Shown here: positions 47,158 to 57,412 of the stretch, in pieces
Layout: every line of letters begins with the position of its first letter
Position numbering within the stretch: the first letter of the stretch is position 1
Origin: Tunturibacter gelidoferens
GTDB taxonomy: Bacteria; Acidobacteriota; Terriglobia; Terriglobales; Acidobacteriaceae
Length of the DNA stretch: 64,000 nt
Assembly: GCF_040358255.1 (NCBI RefSeq)
Contig: NZ_CP132938.1
Coordinates: forward strand, 2,356,001 to 2,420,000
Direction of reading: 5' to 3'
Notes under the pieces: model-generated
The model's input: only the letters and a program-made list of their open reading frames with translations
The model's database searches: none
Told to the model about the DNA's origin: nothing
Program-made: the position numbers and the translations under genes

Positions 47158-48057
47158 TCAGCGTTTTTTGAGGGCTTCGAGTTCGTCGAGGGTGCGGGGC
47201 CAGTCTTTGCCGAGGAGGCGGGAGAGGCTGCGGTCGGCGAGGACTTTGCCTCCTGTCTGACACTGGGCGCAGTAGTTGGTCTCGTTGTCGGCGTAGCGGA
47301 TGCGCTGTATGGGCTGACCGCAGGTGGGGCAGGGTTGGCCGAAGCGTCCGTGTACGGCCATATCTTTGCGGAAGGCTGTGACCTTTTCAGGAAAGGCTTG
47401 TGCGGCTTCTCCGTTGAGGCGGTCGATCCAGAGCTGCATAGTGTCGCGAGTTGCGTTGTAGAGGCGCTTCCACCGCTCGGGGGTGAGCTTATGGGTTTGG
47501 AGGATGGGGGAGAGCTGGGCGGCGTGGAGGATCTCGTCGGAGTAGGCGTTGCCGATGCCGGAGAGGATGCGCGGGTCGGTGAGGGCTCGCTTGAGGGTGC
47601 GGTTCTCTGCGGTAAGGGCGGTGGGGAAGGCTTCGAGGCTGGCAGTGAAGATGTCGATTCCGCCGGGGTCGATCACCTGCGCGGCGGCTTCGTTTGTGAA
47701 GAGGTGCAGTGAGGCGCGACGCTTGGAGCCTGCTTCGGTGAGGACGAGGGAGCCGTTGGGGAAGTCGAAGGCGGCGAGGTTGTTGCGGCCTCCGAGTTTT
47801 GCGCCGAGGGGACGCCAGTGGAGGCGGCCAGCGATCATGAGGTGCAGGACTAGCCAGATACCGTTGTCGAATTCGAAGGCGATGCGTTTGCCGATGCGGT
47901 GCACGGCGCGAACTGTCTGGCCTTCGATCTCTTCGATGGTGGGTCGGACCGTCCGCAGGAGGAATGGACTGGCTATGCGGAGGCGCGTTAAGGGCTCGCC
48001 CAGGATACGTGGCTCGAGTGCGGTGAGGTAGGCCGTGATGTCGGGTAGCTCTGGCAT
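47158..48057 (-). CDS. Fpg/Nei-family DNA glycosylase/AP lyase
   Basis: 299 aa. Starts MPELPD, so catalytic P1 (after Met removal) and E2 are present. Further landmarks are [14 protein letters not shown] strand, [19 protein letters not shown], the H2TH part [13 protein letters not shown] and a C-terminal zinc finger [24 protein letters not shown]. It excises oxidised bases and cleaves the strand. It could be MutM or an Nei-like paralogue; the divergent PELPDI start and long form argue against certain assignment. Confidence 0.93.
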   Translation of the reverse strand: MPELPDITAYLTALEPRILGEPLTRLRIASPFLLRTVRPTIEEIEGQTVRAVHRIGKRIAFEFDNGIWLVLHLMIAGRLHWRPLGAKLGGRNNLAAFDFPNGSLVLTEAGSKRRASLHLFTNEAAAQVIDPGGIDIFTASLEAFPTALTAENRTLKRALTDPRILSGIGNAYSDEILHAAQLSPILQTHKLTPERWKRLYNATRDTMQLWIDRLNGEAAQAFPEKVTAFRKDMAVHGRFGQPCPTCGQPIQRIRYADNETNYCAQCQTGGKVLADRSLSRLLGKDWPRTLDELEALKKR

Positions 48058-48071
48058 GGTTGGAGGGGCTG

Positions 48072-48911
48072 TTAGATGGTTTTTTCTATGAAGGATTCGG
48101 GCTGTTGGGCGTACTCAGCCCAGGATCCGTCGTAGAGGCTTACGTCTTTTGCGCCGGCAAGTTCGAGGCCGAGAGCGATGACGGCAGCGGTTACTCCAGA
48201 GCCGCAGGTGGTGGTGATGGGCTGGTGCAGGTCTATCTTTTTTGCGGCGAAGAGTTGCTGAAGTTTGTCTGCGGGTTTGAGGCGGCCGTCTTCTACGAGT
48301 TCGGTGAAGGGGACGCTGATGGCTCCGGGCATGTGGCCGGAGCTTAGACCGGGACGTGGCTCGGGTGCGGTGCCGTTGAAGCGGCCTGCGGAGCGGGCGT
48401 CCAGGATTTGTTGGCGGGCGGTGATCTTTTCTTTGAGTTGGGTGAGGTCTTTTACGGCTTCATGGTGGCGGTTCGCGCGGAAGGTGGATTGTACGCGGAG
48501 GACGGGGCCAGATTCTGTTGGCAGGTTGGCTTCGGTCCAGGCGCGGAGGCCGCCGTCGAGGAGGTAGACCTTTTGTGCGCCGAGGGTGCGGAGCATCCAC
48601 CAGGCTCGTGGGGCGGAGAAGACGCCTTCTTGTTCGTAGACGACGATGGTCGCGTTATCGGCGACACCGAGGGTGGACATGCTGCGGGAGAAGGCTTCGG
48701 CTGTGGGCAGCATGTGGGGGAGCGGGGTGGAGTGGTCGGAGAGCTCTTCGATGTCGAAGAAGATGGCGCCCGGGATGTGGTTGGCAAGATAGCGGGCGTG
48801 GGTGTCGATGGCTGGCGTTACGCCTACGTTAGGGAGGGTGGCGTCGAGGATGATGGTGTTGGGGTTTTCGAGGCGGGCGGCCAGCCATGCTGGGGTGACT
48901 AAGGGGTCCAT
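48072..48911 (-). CDS. Sulfurtransferase (thiosulfate/3-mercaptopyruvate type)
   Basis: 279 aa with two rhodanese domains. The N-terminal inactive one runs from [11 protein letters not shown] to [12 protein letters not shown]. The C-terminal active one has [22 protein letters not shown] and active-site loop TTCGSGVTA with C236. Domain order and CGSGVTA suit SseA-like mercaptopyruvate sulfurtransferase. It lies 14 bases upstream of the Fpg gene, so the two are likely cotranscribed. Confidence 0.94.
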   Translation of the reverse strand: MDPLVTPAWLAARLENPNTIILDATLPNVGVTPAIDTHARYLANHIPGAIFFDIEELSDHSTPLPHMLPTAEAFSRSMSTLGVADNATIVVYEQEGVFSAPRAWWMLRTLGAQKVYLLDGGLRAWTEANLPTESGPVLRVQSTFRANRHHEAVKDLTQLKEKITARQQILDARSAGRFNGTAPEPRPGLSSGHMPGAISVPFTELVEDGRLKPADKLQQLFAAKKIDLHQPITTTCGSGVTAAVIALGLELAGAKDVSLYDGSWAEYAQQPESFIEKTI

Positions 48912-48956
48912 GTGACTAGATTACTGCGTGCGTGGCTGAGAGAGGCTGGAGGGGGA

Positions 48957-49013
48957 GTGCGGTCGTCCTTTGGACAATGTACCCATCTGGAGAATCGAGA
49001 TATGGGCACCTGG
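48957..49013 (+). repeat. Hairpin repeat upstream of DsrE, degenerate copy
   Basis: Shares GTGCGGTCGTCCTT, ACCCATCT, GAGAATCGAGAT and GGGCA with the copy at 49541-49597. The stem (ACCCATCT / AGATATGGG) is imperfect. Confidence 0.7.
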
Positions 49014-49066
49014 CTAATGCTGTCGACGAGGATTAGGCATAAGATTCTCCGTCAAAGGAGAAACTC

Positions 49067-49525
49067 ATGGTGCGTCGACTCTTCCTGTCACGATTTGCGC
49101 AATTGGCGGCTCTGCCTCTTGCTTTGGGTGGTGGTTCTCTTAGGGGACAAGCTTCGCATAAGACGCTGAAGATCATGATGAAGAGCGCGTGGGGTTCCGA
49201 CGATCCCACCAAAGCGGCGTTTCCCTTTCTGCATGGGCTGGCGCTTGCGGAGGCTGGACACGAGGTGCAGTTTTTCCTGCTAGGGGAGGCAGTTGGATTG
49301 ATGCGAAGGACGCTTGCCAACGCCGTTACGCCAGTCGGATGGCCGCCAGTGGGTGAGACGCTGGATAAGCTTGCTGCGAAGCATATTCCGATCTACGCTT
49401 GCGGGACGTGCTCCCGTGCAAGAGGAGTGACTGAGGCGGATCTGAATAACTATGGGGCGAAGTTTGGTAACCCAACGATCTTTGTGTCGCTGGTTGAGTG
49501 GGCGGATCGGGTGATCACGGAGTAG
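49067..49525 (+). CDS. Exported DsrE-family protein
   Basis: 152 aa with an N-terminal signal (RRLFLSRFAQLAALPLALGGG, RR near the start, Tat-like). DsrE/DsrF-like fold: LKIMMKSAWGSDDPTKAAF, EVQFFLLGEAVGLM and IPIYACGTCSRARGV, which holds two Cys separated as CGTC. Such proteins trap persulfides or bind flavin in sulfur relay; exported forms are less studied. It is bracketed by two hairpin repeats in the same orientation. Confidence 0.85.
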   Translation: MVRRLFLSRFAQLAALPLALGGGSLRGQASHKTLKIMMKSAWGSDDPTKAAFPFLHGLALAEAGHEVQFFLLGEAVGLMRRTLANAVTPVGWPPVGETLDKLAAKHIPIYACGTCSRARGVTEADLNNYGAKFGNPTIFVSLVEWADRVITE

Positions 49526-49540
49526 TGTGTCGGAGTTGGA

Positions 49541-49597
49541 ATGCGGTCGTCCTTGGTCGGATGCCCACATCTCAGAATCGAGATGTGGGCATCTGAC
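49541..49597 (+). repeat. Hairpin repeat downstream of DsrE
   Basis: GATGCCCACATCTC (49560-49573) and GAGATGTGGGCATC (49580-49593) form a perfect 14-bp stem with loop AGAATC. It is preceded by ATGCGGTCGTCCTTGGTCG, shared with the upstream copy. It could end DsrE transcription. Confidence 0.85.
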
Positions 49598-49615
49598 ACT
49601 GTGGGGCACTAGAGC

Positions 49616-50875
49616 CTAGAGTTCCATGGCGAATTGGTGGGTGGGGTCGTAGGGAGTGGGTTTGGGTTCGGTGGAGAGGTCAAGGATGAGGCGCTCGAGG
49701 ACGAGGAGTTTGTTGGCGGGGGAGCTGCGGAGTTCGAGGTCGGCGCGGGCGACGAGGCGGATGGCGCGGGTGAGTTCGCGGCGGGATTTGTAGCGGCGGG
49801 CTTGCTTGATGAGGTCTTCGGCGGCGAAGGGGGGCATGCGAAAGCCCTGCCATAAGACTTGCCAGATGGCGCGGGGGTCGCGGACGTTTTTTTCGGAGAT
49901 GATGAGCATCTGGCGGAAGGTGCGGGCGAGCATATAGAGGTGGCCGATGGCGGCGTCTTCGCCACCGTCGGAGGCGTTGAGGAGGCCGTGGAGGAGGAGG
50001 AGGGCGCGGGGGCGGTCCTTGGCGGAGATGGCGTCGGTGAGCTCGTAGAGGGAGCGCTGCTTGGCGGCGAGGACCATGGTTTCGACGTCGCCGAGGGTGA
50101 CGCGGTTTTTGGTGATCTGCGTCGCTTCCTGGGAGATGGGGTGCCCTTCGGACGAGATGCGGGGGGCCCTCCACTGCGCGCTGCGCGCTTCGGTCGGGAT
50201 GACGCTTTCCAGTGGCTGGGCGGCGGGGGCGGAGACGTAGAGGAGGAGCTTTTCGAACTCGCTGGCGATGAGCATCATGTCGGCGCCGAGGGAGTCGACT
50301 AGCTCGCGGGCGGCGTCGGGGTCGAACTTTATGTTGCGGGATTCGGCGGTGGTGGTGACCCACTTGATGGCGTCGTTTTCGTCTACGCGGGCTAGTTCTA
50401 CGAAGCCGCACCAGTCGCCGAGGGTCTCGCGGATCTTCTCGAAGCGCTCCTTGTCCTGGTAGTCCATCTTGCGGAGGTCGGTGGGAATGCGGAGGTGGTC
50501 GGCTACGAAGAGGATGAGGGCTGAGGGGTTGGGCGAGCGGAAATAGGTGTCGATGGCGGCGAACTCTTCTTTTTTGCTGCCGCGGCTGTAGAGGGTTTTG
50601 AGGTTGCGGACGAAGAGGACCTGGAAGGGCGCCATGAGGGAGGGGGTCTGGGCGCGGTCGAGAATTTCGAAGATGCTGGTTTCGGCGAGGTCGAGATCGT
50701 GGAGGCAGAAGTCGCGGGTGTCTTCGGGGGCGAGGGTGGCGAGGACGGCTTTGCGGCAGCGGTCGTAGAGGAAGACCTCGTCGCCGAGGAGGACGTAGGC
50801 GGGACGGAGGGTAGCTGGGGAGGCGATCTCTGCGATGAATCGGTCGACGGAGGCGAAGGACTTGAGAGAGGCCAT
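49616..50875 (-). CDS. holA: DNA polymerase III subunit delta
   Basis: 419 aa clamp-loader delta subunit. N-terminal domain: RPAYVLLGDEVFLYDRCRKAVL, FQVLFVRNLKTL, ALILFVAD; middle: DADAARELVDSLGADMMLIASEFEKLLLY; C-terminal: LYELTDAISAKDRPRALLLLHGLL, then RQMLIISEKN. It opens the beta clamp. Length exceeds the usual 340 or so aa; an insertion at about residues 222-245 (SVIPTEARSAQWRAPRISSE) is encoded by a repeat element. It overlaps lptE by one base (TAATG). Confidence 0.95.
   Translation of the reverse strand: MASLKSFASVDRFIAEIASPATLRPAYVLLGDEVFLYDRCRKAVLATLAPEDTRDFCLHDLDLAETSIFEILDRAQTPSLMAPFQVLFVRNLKTLYSRGSKKEEFAAIDTYFRSPNPSALILFVADHLRIPTDLRKMDYQDKERFEKIRETLGDWCGFVELARVDENDAIKWVTTTAESRNIKFDPDAARELVDSLGADMMLIASEFEKLLLYVSAPAAQPLESVIPTEARSAQWRAPRISSEGHPISQEATQITKNRVTLGDVETMVLAAKQRSLYELTDAISAKDRPRALLLLHGLLNASDGGEDAAIGHLYMLARTFRQMLIISEKNVRDPRAIWQVLWQGFRMPPFAAEDLIKQARRYKSRRELTRAIRLVARADLELRSSPANKLLVLERLILDLSTEPKPTPYDPTHQFAMEL
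50150..50206. repeat. Repeat element inside holA, in frame
   Basis: GATGCGGGGGGCCCTCCACT, then CGCGCTGCGCGC, then CGGTCGGGATGACG. It shares its outline with the intergenic element at 54741-54800 and is translated as part of holA. Confidence 0.65.
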
Positions 50876-51384
50876 TAGAACGACTCCAGCATATCGCTTA
50901 CTACGGCCTGGGCGAAGTCTTTTGCGACACGGTTGACGGCGTGGTTATCTTCCTGGATGAAGCCAGAGAGGTCCTGGGTGGATTGGTACTGCTCGCGGTA
51001 GACGAAGGCGTCGTTGCGGTATAGGGTGTGGCCGTCGTGGGCGGTGAGGAGGACTTTGGCGGTGATGGTGATGAGGTAGCTGGAGGATTGGCCGGTGGCG
51101 CCGTCGTAGGTGAGGGGGGCGACGGTCTGGGTGAGGATGGTGCCGTGGAGGGTGGCGTCGGCGGAGTCTGAGTCGGAGGTGAGGATGTGGTATTTGGTGC
51201 GGGTGTTGAGCTCGCGGATGGTGGCCTGGGTGAAGGCCATCTCGGTGTGGAAGGCCTGGGCGTTGGTGGTGAAGACGGGGACGGAGAGGGTGCGGACGCT
51301 GGCGGGGATGTTGGTCGCGGATCCGGCCTGGTGGTAGCCGCAGCCGGTGAGCGTGAGGAGGAGGATCGGGGTGAGGAGGCGCAT
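50875..51384 (-). CDS. lptE: LPS-assembly lipoprotein LptE
   Basis: 169 aa. Lipobox LTGCGYH with acylated Cys at about residue 15. LptE landmarks: SVRTLSVPVFTTNAQAFHTEMAFT, REL(N)TRTKYHI, DATLHGTI and a TYDGATGQSSSYLIT strand. It plugs LptD in the outer membrane for LPS insertion, so the cell has a Gram-negative envelope. The lptE-holA order matches other bacteria. A GTGGTG array lies upstream. Confidence 0.9.
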   Translation of the reverse strand: MRLLTPILLLTLTGCGYHQAGSATNIPASVRTLSVPVFTTNAQAFHTEMAFTQATIRELNTRTKYHILTSDSDSADATLHGTILTQTVAPLTYDGATGQSSSYLITITAKVLLTAHDGHTLYRNDAFVYREQYQSTQDLSGFIQEDNHAVNRVAKDFAQAVVSDMLESF

Positions 51385-51500
51385 GCGTCTGTCTTCTATT
51401 GTCGCATTGGTGCGGTGGGCAGGGTTTTTTTGAGGAAAAAAGTTGTGCGGTGGAAAAGCCTGTTTTTATTGGGGGTTTTTGAAAAAAGCGGCGTTTGGAC

Positions 51501-51561
51501 GTGGTGTTTTGGTGGTGAGAACGTGGTGGATTGCGTGGTAAACGTGGTGTTGGGGATGGTG
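51501..51561 (-). repeat. CACCAC array upstream of lptE, 11-bp period
   Basis: On the + strand GTGGTG starts at 51501, 51512, 51523 and 51544, with GTGGTA at 51535 and ATGGTG at 51556 (steps 11, 11, 12, 9, 12). On the lptE strand these read CACCAC, as upstream of queA. About 115-180 bp before the lptE start. Confidence 0.8.
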
Positions 51562-51605
51562 AGTTTTGAGGGGTAAAAAATGTGACACGATTTTGAACTT
51601 TATTT

Positions 51606-51965
51606 TCAGGGGATGTGCTGGAGGTGGGTGTCTTTGAAGAAGGTGGGATATTTGAGGCCGAAGCCGAGAAGGCGGTCGAGGGCGATGTGGGCGATCCAGA
51701 TGAGGGCTATAGCAGGGGCCGAGGGCCAGTGCAGGAGATAGCCTGCGAAGAGAAGGGCAATGGGGAGCCAGAGGGTGTGGACGAGGTTGTAGGTTGTTGC
51801 GCCTATGCGGGGGTTGAGGAGGTAGCCGAGCATGAAGAGATCGGGAGCGAGGAAGAGGAGGGCGAAGAGGAGCCAGCTGTAGTGCAGGTGCTGGTAGAGA
51901 AAGAGGACGGCGGCTAGAAGGAAGGCTTCTTCGATGCGGCGAAGGATGGATGGGCGGGTCAGCAT
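51606..51965 (-). CDS. DUF4260-family membrane protein
   Basis: 119 aa from ATG 51965 (MLTRPSILRRIEEAFLL); the longer frame to 52259 runs into low-complexity repeat sequence and should be ignored. Three or four helices (AAVLFLYQHLHYSWLLFALLFLAPDLFMLGYL; LVHTLWLPIALLFAGYLL; APAIALIWIAHIALDRLLGFGLKY). The ending DRLLGFGLKYP is typical of DUF4260. Inner membrane, function unknown. Confidence 0.88.
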   Translation of the reverse strand: MLTRPSILRRIEEAFLLAAVLFLYQHLHYSWLLFALLFLAPDLFMLGYLLNPRIGATTYNLVHTLWLPIALLFAGYLLHWPSAPAIALIWIAHIALDRLLGFGLKYPTFFKDTHLQHIP

Positions 51966-52036
51966 GTGATGTTTATACGTTGTTCTTAGGGATGGCCAGG
52001 GGTATTGGAAGTAAGGCGGAATGACAAAAGCAACCG

Positions 52037-52073
52037 CAGATCCCCTTCGGGGATGACAACAAGAAAGGCAACG
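52037..52073 (+). repeat. Dispersed 37-bp repeat, copy 2
   Basis: One-base variant of 47095-47131. Followed by another dispersed block (GGATCCTTCACTGCGCTCAGGATGACGG at about 52128-52155), of the type often read as HPERSEG on the other strand. Confidence 0.8.
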
Positions 52074-52164
52074 AGTAAAGCTTGTTGGTTGAAAGATCCG
52101 CAAGGTTGTTGCTGGTGGGCTTCTTCGGGATCCTTCACTGCGCTCAGGATGACGGCAAGAACTT

Positions 52165-52262
52165 GCAACGGCAAGGGACAACGGCAACGGCACAGACAAA
52201 GGCACAGGCACAGACAACGGCACAGACAACGGCAAAGGCACAGGCAAAGGCAAAGGCACTGC
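52165..52262 (+). repeat. Low-complexity hexamer-like array
   Basis: Degenerate tandem units of about six bases (AACGGC, AAAGGC, ACAGGC, ACAGAC) over about 100 bp. Similar short runs of AACGGCAAAGG occur at 47124-47140 and 54725-54740. Confidence 0.75.
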
Positions 52263-52283
52263 GATTGTGGCTGTTGCGGATGC

Positions 52284-52322
52284 AAAGAGAAGAGGCAGCC
52301 GCTTTGGCTGCCTCGTCTCTTT
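52284..52322 (-). terminator. Hairpin downstream of ftsH
   Basis: Arms 52284-52300 and 52306-52322 pair over 17 positions with one mismatch (GAGGCAGCC / GGCTGCCTC core), loop GCTTT. It starts 17 bp after the ftsH stop and is followed by TCTCTTTGC; a probable transcription end. Confidence 0.7.
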
Positions 52323-52338
52323 GATGCTGGGGTAGATG

Positions 52339-54258
<1,920 letters not shown>

Positions 54259-54865
54259 TCGAATTTCCTCATTTTTCTAGTCTGCAGCGGCCTCGAAATC
54301 GACTGGCGCTAGTCAGATCCAGTCTTCGCAAGCGAAGACGTACTACGGTTAGACGACGGCGGTGAGGGAAGGTTCTGTGCTGTTGGTGACCCTGATTGTC
54401 AGCAAAAAGCCCTGCCTCGGTCAAGTAGTTAGATTCTACTCTTGGTGGAAGGATTCGTGGGTTTGGAGCGGGAAATATTGATGTGACTTTAGGGGGATGG
54501 GGGTTGAAGGGGTTTGGGGGTGTTCGTGCCTGAAATGGCTTGTTTGGGCGAAGGCGGAGGTGGGGGCAACTGCTTGGCGGGTTTGGGGATAGGGTTTTGT
54601 TTGTCCTTTATGGGTGATGGAAATGTTAGACGAGCAACTACGAAATACAGGATCATCCCCCTTCGACTTCGCTCAGGGTCAGGATGACGACGTAAAAGAA
54701 ACAGCGGCGAAGATGTAAGGCGGGCAACGGCAAAGGCGAAATGCGGGGGTCTCTCCACTCCGCCGTGCGATAGAACCGCACGGCTCCGGTCGAGATGACG
54801 CATTTTATGGGTGGAGATGATGCGTTGTTCGGGGTGGAGATGAGGCGTTGTTCGGGGTGAGATGA
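54259..54865. other. Repeat-bearing intergenic region between tilS and ftsH
   Basis: 607 bases without a gene. It contains the palindrome GTCTTCGC-AA-GCGAAGAC (54322-54339), a CTTCGACTTCGCTCAGGGTC element (about 54660-54690), an AACGGCAAAGG run and the repeat element at 54741-54800. The ftsH promoter is presumably here. Confidence 0.6.
54741..54800 (+). repeat. Repeat element, intergenic copy
   Basis: ATGCGGGGGTCTCTCCACTC, then a stem CCGTGCG/CGCACGG, then CCGGTCGAGATGACG. Same outline as the element inside holA at 50150-50206. Confidence 0.65.
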
Positions 54866-55939
54866 CTACACCTCGCGATAGAGGCGCAGTTCGCGGGGGG
54901 AGCGGTCGGCGCGGAGGCCGCTGGGCAGGTGGAGGGTTGAGCCGGTGCGGGCGGCTACGGTGGGTGCTCCGATGGCCGGGTAGGGGCGAAAGCCGCAGAG
55001 GGCGAGGAGGCGGGATGTTTCGTCGAAGCTGAGGCGGGCTCCTAGCTGGCGAGCGGCGGCGCGGAGGACTCGGCGGCGGAGGGCGGGGTCCATGGCGCGA
55101 AGGCGATCGAGTTCGATGGAGACGGCGGAATGGGATTGGCCGGGGGTGGTGCTGACGGCGCGGCCTCCGCCTCGGACTGGTTTGCCGGGGAGGAGGAGTT
55201 GGGGGAGGAGACGGTTGAGCTCGGTCTGCCAGCGGGACTCTTCTTCGCGGGCCAGCTCGGCCATGTTGGCCAGGGTCTGGTCGAGGTTGGGGTTGTAGGT
55301 GCGGAGCTGGGGGAGGAGCTCGTGGCGGATGCGGTTGCGGGTGTAAGCGGTGTCGGTGTTGGTGGAGTCGTTGCGCCAGGGTTGGTTGAGTTGGGTGAGA
55401 TAGGCTTCGATTTCGGAGCGGCGGGTTTGCAGGAAGGGGCGGAGGATCTTTCCTTTTGCGAGGGTGATGGTCGGATGGATGGCGCTGAGGCCTTCGGTCC
55501 AGGCTCCGCGGAGAAGCTTCATGAGGACGGTCTCGGCCTGGTCGTCGAGGGTGTGGGCGGTGAGGACGGCGTCGGCGTGGCCGGAGGTGAGGAGGTTAGT
55601 GAAGATTTCGTAGCGGAGGTTGCGGGCGGCCTCTTCGATGGTCTCGGCGTTGCCGGAGGCTCGGGTTTCGGAGACGCGTTGTGGCACGCTGGCTTGGTGG
55701 AGGTGGAGGGGGATGTCGTGGGCGATGCAGAGGTCTTCGACGAAGCGCTGGTCGGCGTCGGCCTCTTCGCCGCGGAGGCCGTGGTGGACGTGGACGGCGG
55801 AGAGGCCAATGCCGAGGGACTCGCGTTGTGCGTGGAACGTCAGGAGGAGAGCTACGGAGTCTGCTCCGCCGGAGAGGGCTACGCAGAGACGATCGCCGGG
55901 TTGGAATTGTGTGCGGTCGCAGGGGAGGGTGGGGGACAT
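54866..55939 (-). CDS. tilS: tRNA(Ile)-lysidine synthase
   Basis: 357 aa. PP-loop SGGADSVALLL near residue 24, then VHVHHGLRGEEADAD, LTAHTLDDQAETVLMKLLRG and WRNDSTNTDTAYTRNRIRHELLPQLR, all standard TilS blocks. A C-terminal helical domain follows but the last TilS_C part is short. It converts C34 of tRNA-Ile to lysidine and is essential. Followed, after repeats, by ftsH. Confidence 0.95.
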   Translation of the reverse strand: MSPTLPCDRTQFQPGDRLCVALSGGADSVALLLTFHAQRESLGIGLSAVHVHHGLRGEEADADQRFVEDLCIAHDIPLHLHQASVPQRVSETRASGNAETIEEAARNLRYEIFTNLLTSGHADAVLTAHTLDDQAETVLMKLLRGAWTEGLSAIHPTITLAKGKILRPFLQTRRSEIEAYLTQLNQPWRNDSTNTDTAYTRNRIRHELLPQLRTYNPNLDQTLANMAELAREEESRWQTELNRLLPQLLLPGKPVRGGGRAVSTTPGQSHSAVSIELDRLRAMDPALRRRVLRAAARQLGARLSFDETSRLLALCGFRPYPAIGAPTVAARTGSTLHLPSGLRADRSPRELRLYREV

Positions 55940-55970
55940 TTGTGTCTATGTTAGTTGCCTGAAGGAATCG

Positions 55971-56067
55971 TGTCCTGCCGGACGGGCCCACTGCACGTGG
56001 CGCGGCCACTTCGTGGCGGGTGTACCGGTCTGGGTTGGGCCAACTGCATGGGCCTCCCGCTGGTCGG
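55971..56067 (+). repeat. Palindromic dispersed repeat, copy C
   Basis: Left block TGTCCTGCCGGACGGGCC, hairpin GCCAC-TTC-GTGGC (56005-56017), TGTACC, then CCTCCCGCTGGTCGG. Compared with copies A and D, both stem bases changed together (T-A to C-G). Confidence 0.8.
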
Positions 56068-56146
56068 CTTGATATTCTCTATTACTTGCCCACAATGAGG
56101 GACACGAGCTGCGAAGTGCTGCTCCGCGTCTTTATATACTGCTTTG

Positions 56147-56605
56147 ATGTTCGAGACGAGACTGGCTACGGTTGAGGATGCGGAGTTGATTGCTCGGCAG
56201 CGGCGGCAGATGTTTGTGGATGCGGGGCAGGCGGAGGACGCGGGGCTGCAGGCTATGATGGAGAACTTTGTTGCCTGGGTTCGGCCGCGGTTGAACGATG
56301 GCAGCTATGTTGGGTGGATGGTGGAGGAAGAGGGCTGCGTGGTGGCTGGGGCGGGTATGTGGATGATGGAGTTTCCTCCGCACTGGATGGATGCGCAGCC
56401 GATGCGGGCTTATCTGCTGAACTTTTATGTCGATCCGAAGTTTCGCGGGCATGGGCTGGCTTATCGACTGCTGAAGATTTCGGTGGAGGCGGCGCGGGGG
56501 CGGGGAGTGAAGGTGGTTTCGCTGCACGCTTCGAAGTTCGGCAGGCCTATTTATGAGCGGAATGGCTTTGAACAATCGACCGAGATGATGCTGCGTCTGG
56601 AGTAG
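56147..56605 (+). CDS. GNAT-family N-acetyltransferase
   Basis: 152 aa from ATG 56147; a TTG directly upstream is in frame. GNAT fold: TRLATVEDAELIARQRRQMF, YVGWMVEEEGCVVAGAGMW, LLNFYVDPKFRGHGLAYRLL with the acetyl-CoA R-G-H-G-x-A loop, and LHASKFGRPIYERNGF. Acceptor unknown. Thirty bases upstream of ispD in the same direction, so probably cotranscribed with it. Confidence 0.92.
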   Translation: MFETRLATVEDAELIARQRRQMFVDAGQAEDAGLQAMMENFVAWVRPRLNDGSYVGWMVEEEGCVVAGAGMWMMEFPPHWMDAQPMRAYLLNFYVDPKFRGHGLAYRLLKISVEAARGRGVKVVSLHASKFGRPIYERNGFEQSTEMMLRLE

Positions 56606-56634
56606 GTGCGCGCATCTTGTATACTTCGCAGGTT

Positions 56635-57351
56635 ATGAGAGTCTTTGTGATTCTTCCAGCAGCAGGTATCGGGACGCGGATGGCCGCGGGGGGTGCGTCG
56701 CCGGCGGCGCCGAAGCAGTTTCTGTCGGTTGGCGGGGTGCCGGTGCTGGTTCGGTCGGTGAGGGCGTTTCTTGCGGTGCCGCGGGTGGATGCGGTTTGCG
56801 TGGCCGTGCGGGCGCATGAGCGAGAGCGGATGGAGGCCCAGATGGTGGAGTACAAGCTGGGGCCGCGGGTGCATATGGTGGAGGGTGGAGACGATCGGCA
56901 GCACTCGGTGGGGAATGCGCTGGCCGCGCTGGAGTGCGATGCGGACGATGTGGTGTTGGTGCATGATGCGGTAAGGCCGCTGATTGATCCGGCGACGATT
57001 GAGCGGACGATCGATGCGGTGGTGAAGCATGGCGCGGCGATTGTGGGGTTGCCGGCGGTGGATACGATCAAGCAGGTGGAGCGGACGGCGGATGGGGCGA
57101 TTGTGACGGCGACGATTCCGAGAGAGAGGATTGTGCAGGCGCAGACGCCGCAGGGTGCGCGCTTTGGGTTGCTGAGGGCGGCGTTTGTCGAGGCTGAGGC
57201 GGATGGGTTTTCGGGGACCGATGAGGCTAGTCTGTTGGAGCGGGCCGGGGTGGAGGTGGCTGTGGTGCAGGGGTTGGCGAGGAACTTCAAGATTACGCAG
57301 CCGGGGGATATTGAGCTGGCGGAGTTTTATCTGGGGCAGGGAAAGGTTTGA
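56635..57351 (+). CDS. ispD: 2-C-methyl-D-erythritol 4-phosphate cytidylyltransferase
   Basis: 238 aa from ATG 56635 (MRVFVILPAAGIGTRM). Landmarks: PAAGIGTRM, APKQFL, VEGGDDRQHSVGNAL, VLVHDAVRPL, QTPQGARFGLL and TDEASLLERAG. Third step of the non-mevalonate (MEP) isoprenoid pathway, forming CDP-ME. Followed by ispF, the fifth-step enzyme. Confidence 0.96.
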   Translation: MRVFVILPAAGIGTRMAAGGASPAAPKQFLSVGGVPVLVRSVRAFLAVPRVDAVCVAVRAHERERMEAQMVEYKLGPRVHMVEGGDDRQHSVGNALAALECDADDVVLVHDAVRPLIDPATIERTIDAVVKHGAAIVGLPAVDTIKQVERTADGAIVTATIPRERIVQAQTPQGARFGLLRAAFVEAEADGFSGTDEASLLERAGVEVAVVQGLARNFKITQPGDIELAEFYLGQGKV

Positions 57352-57412
57352 GGGATTTTTGTACGGTGGTCGTGGTCGCTCCGCGATTTATCGAAGCATG
57401 GGAAGATAGCTT

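Noticed and set aside
47092..47712. 206-aa Gly/Val/Glu-rich + strand frame
   Set aside because: Antisense to the Fpg/Nei gene; arises from the G-rich strand, with no recognisable fold.
51966..52259. N-terminal extension of the DUF4260 protein
   Set aside because: The extra residues (repeated Pro/Leu/Ser/Val, HPERSEGS) are translated repeat DNA; the family start is MLTRPSIL at 51965.
52165..52262. Possible CRISPR array
   Set aside because: The units are about six bases and degenerate, with no unique spacers and no cas genes.
55130..55954. 274-aa Gly/Glu/Val-rich + strand frame
   Set aside because: Antisense to tilS, whose PP-loop and downstream motifs are clear on the minus strand.
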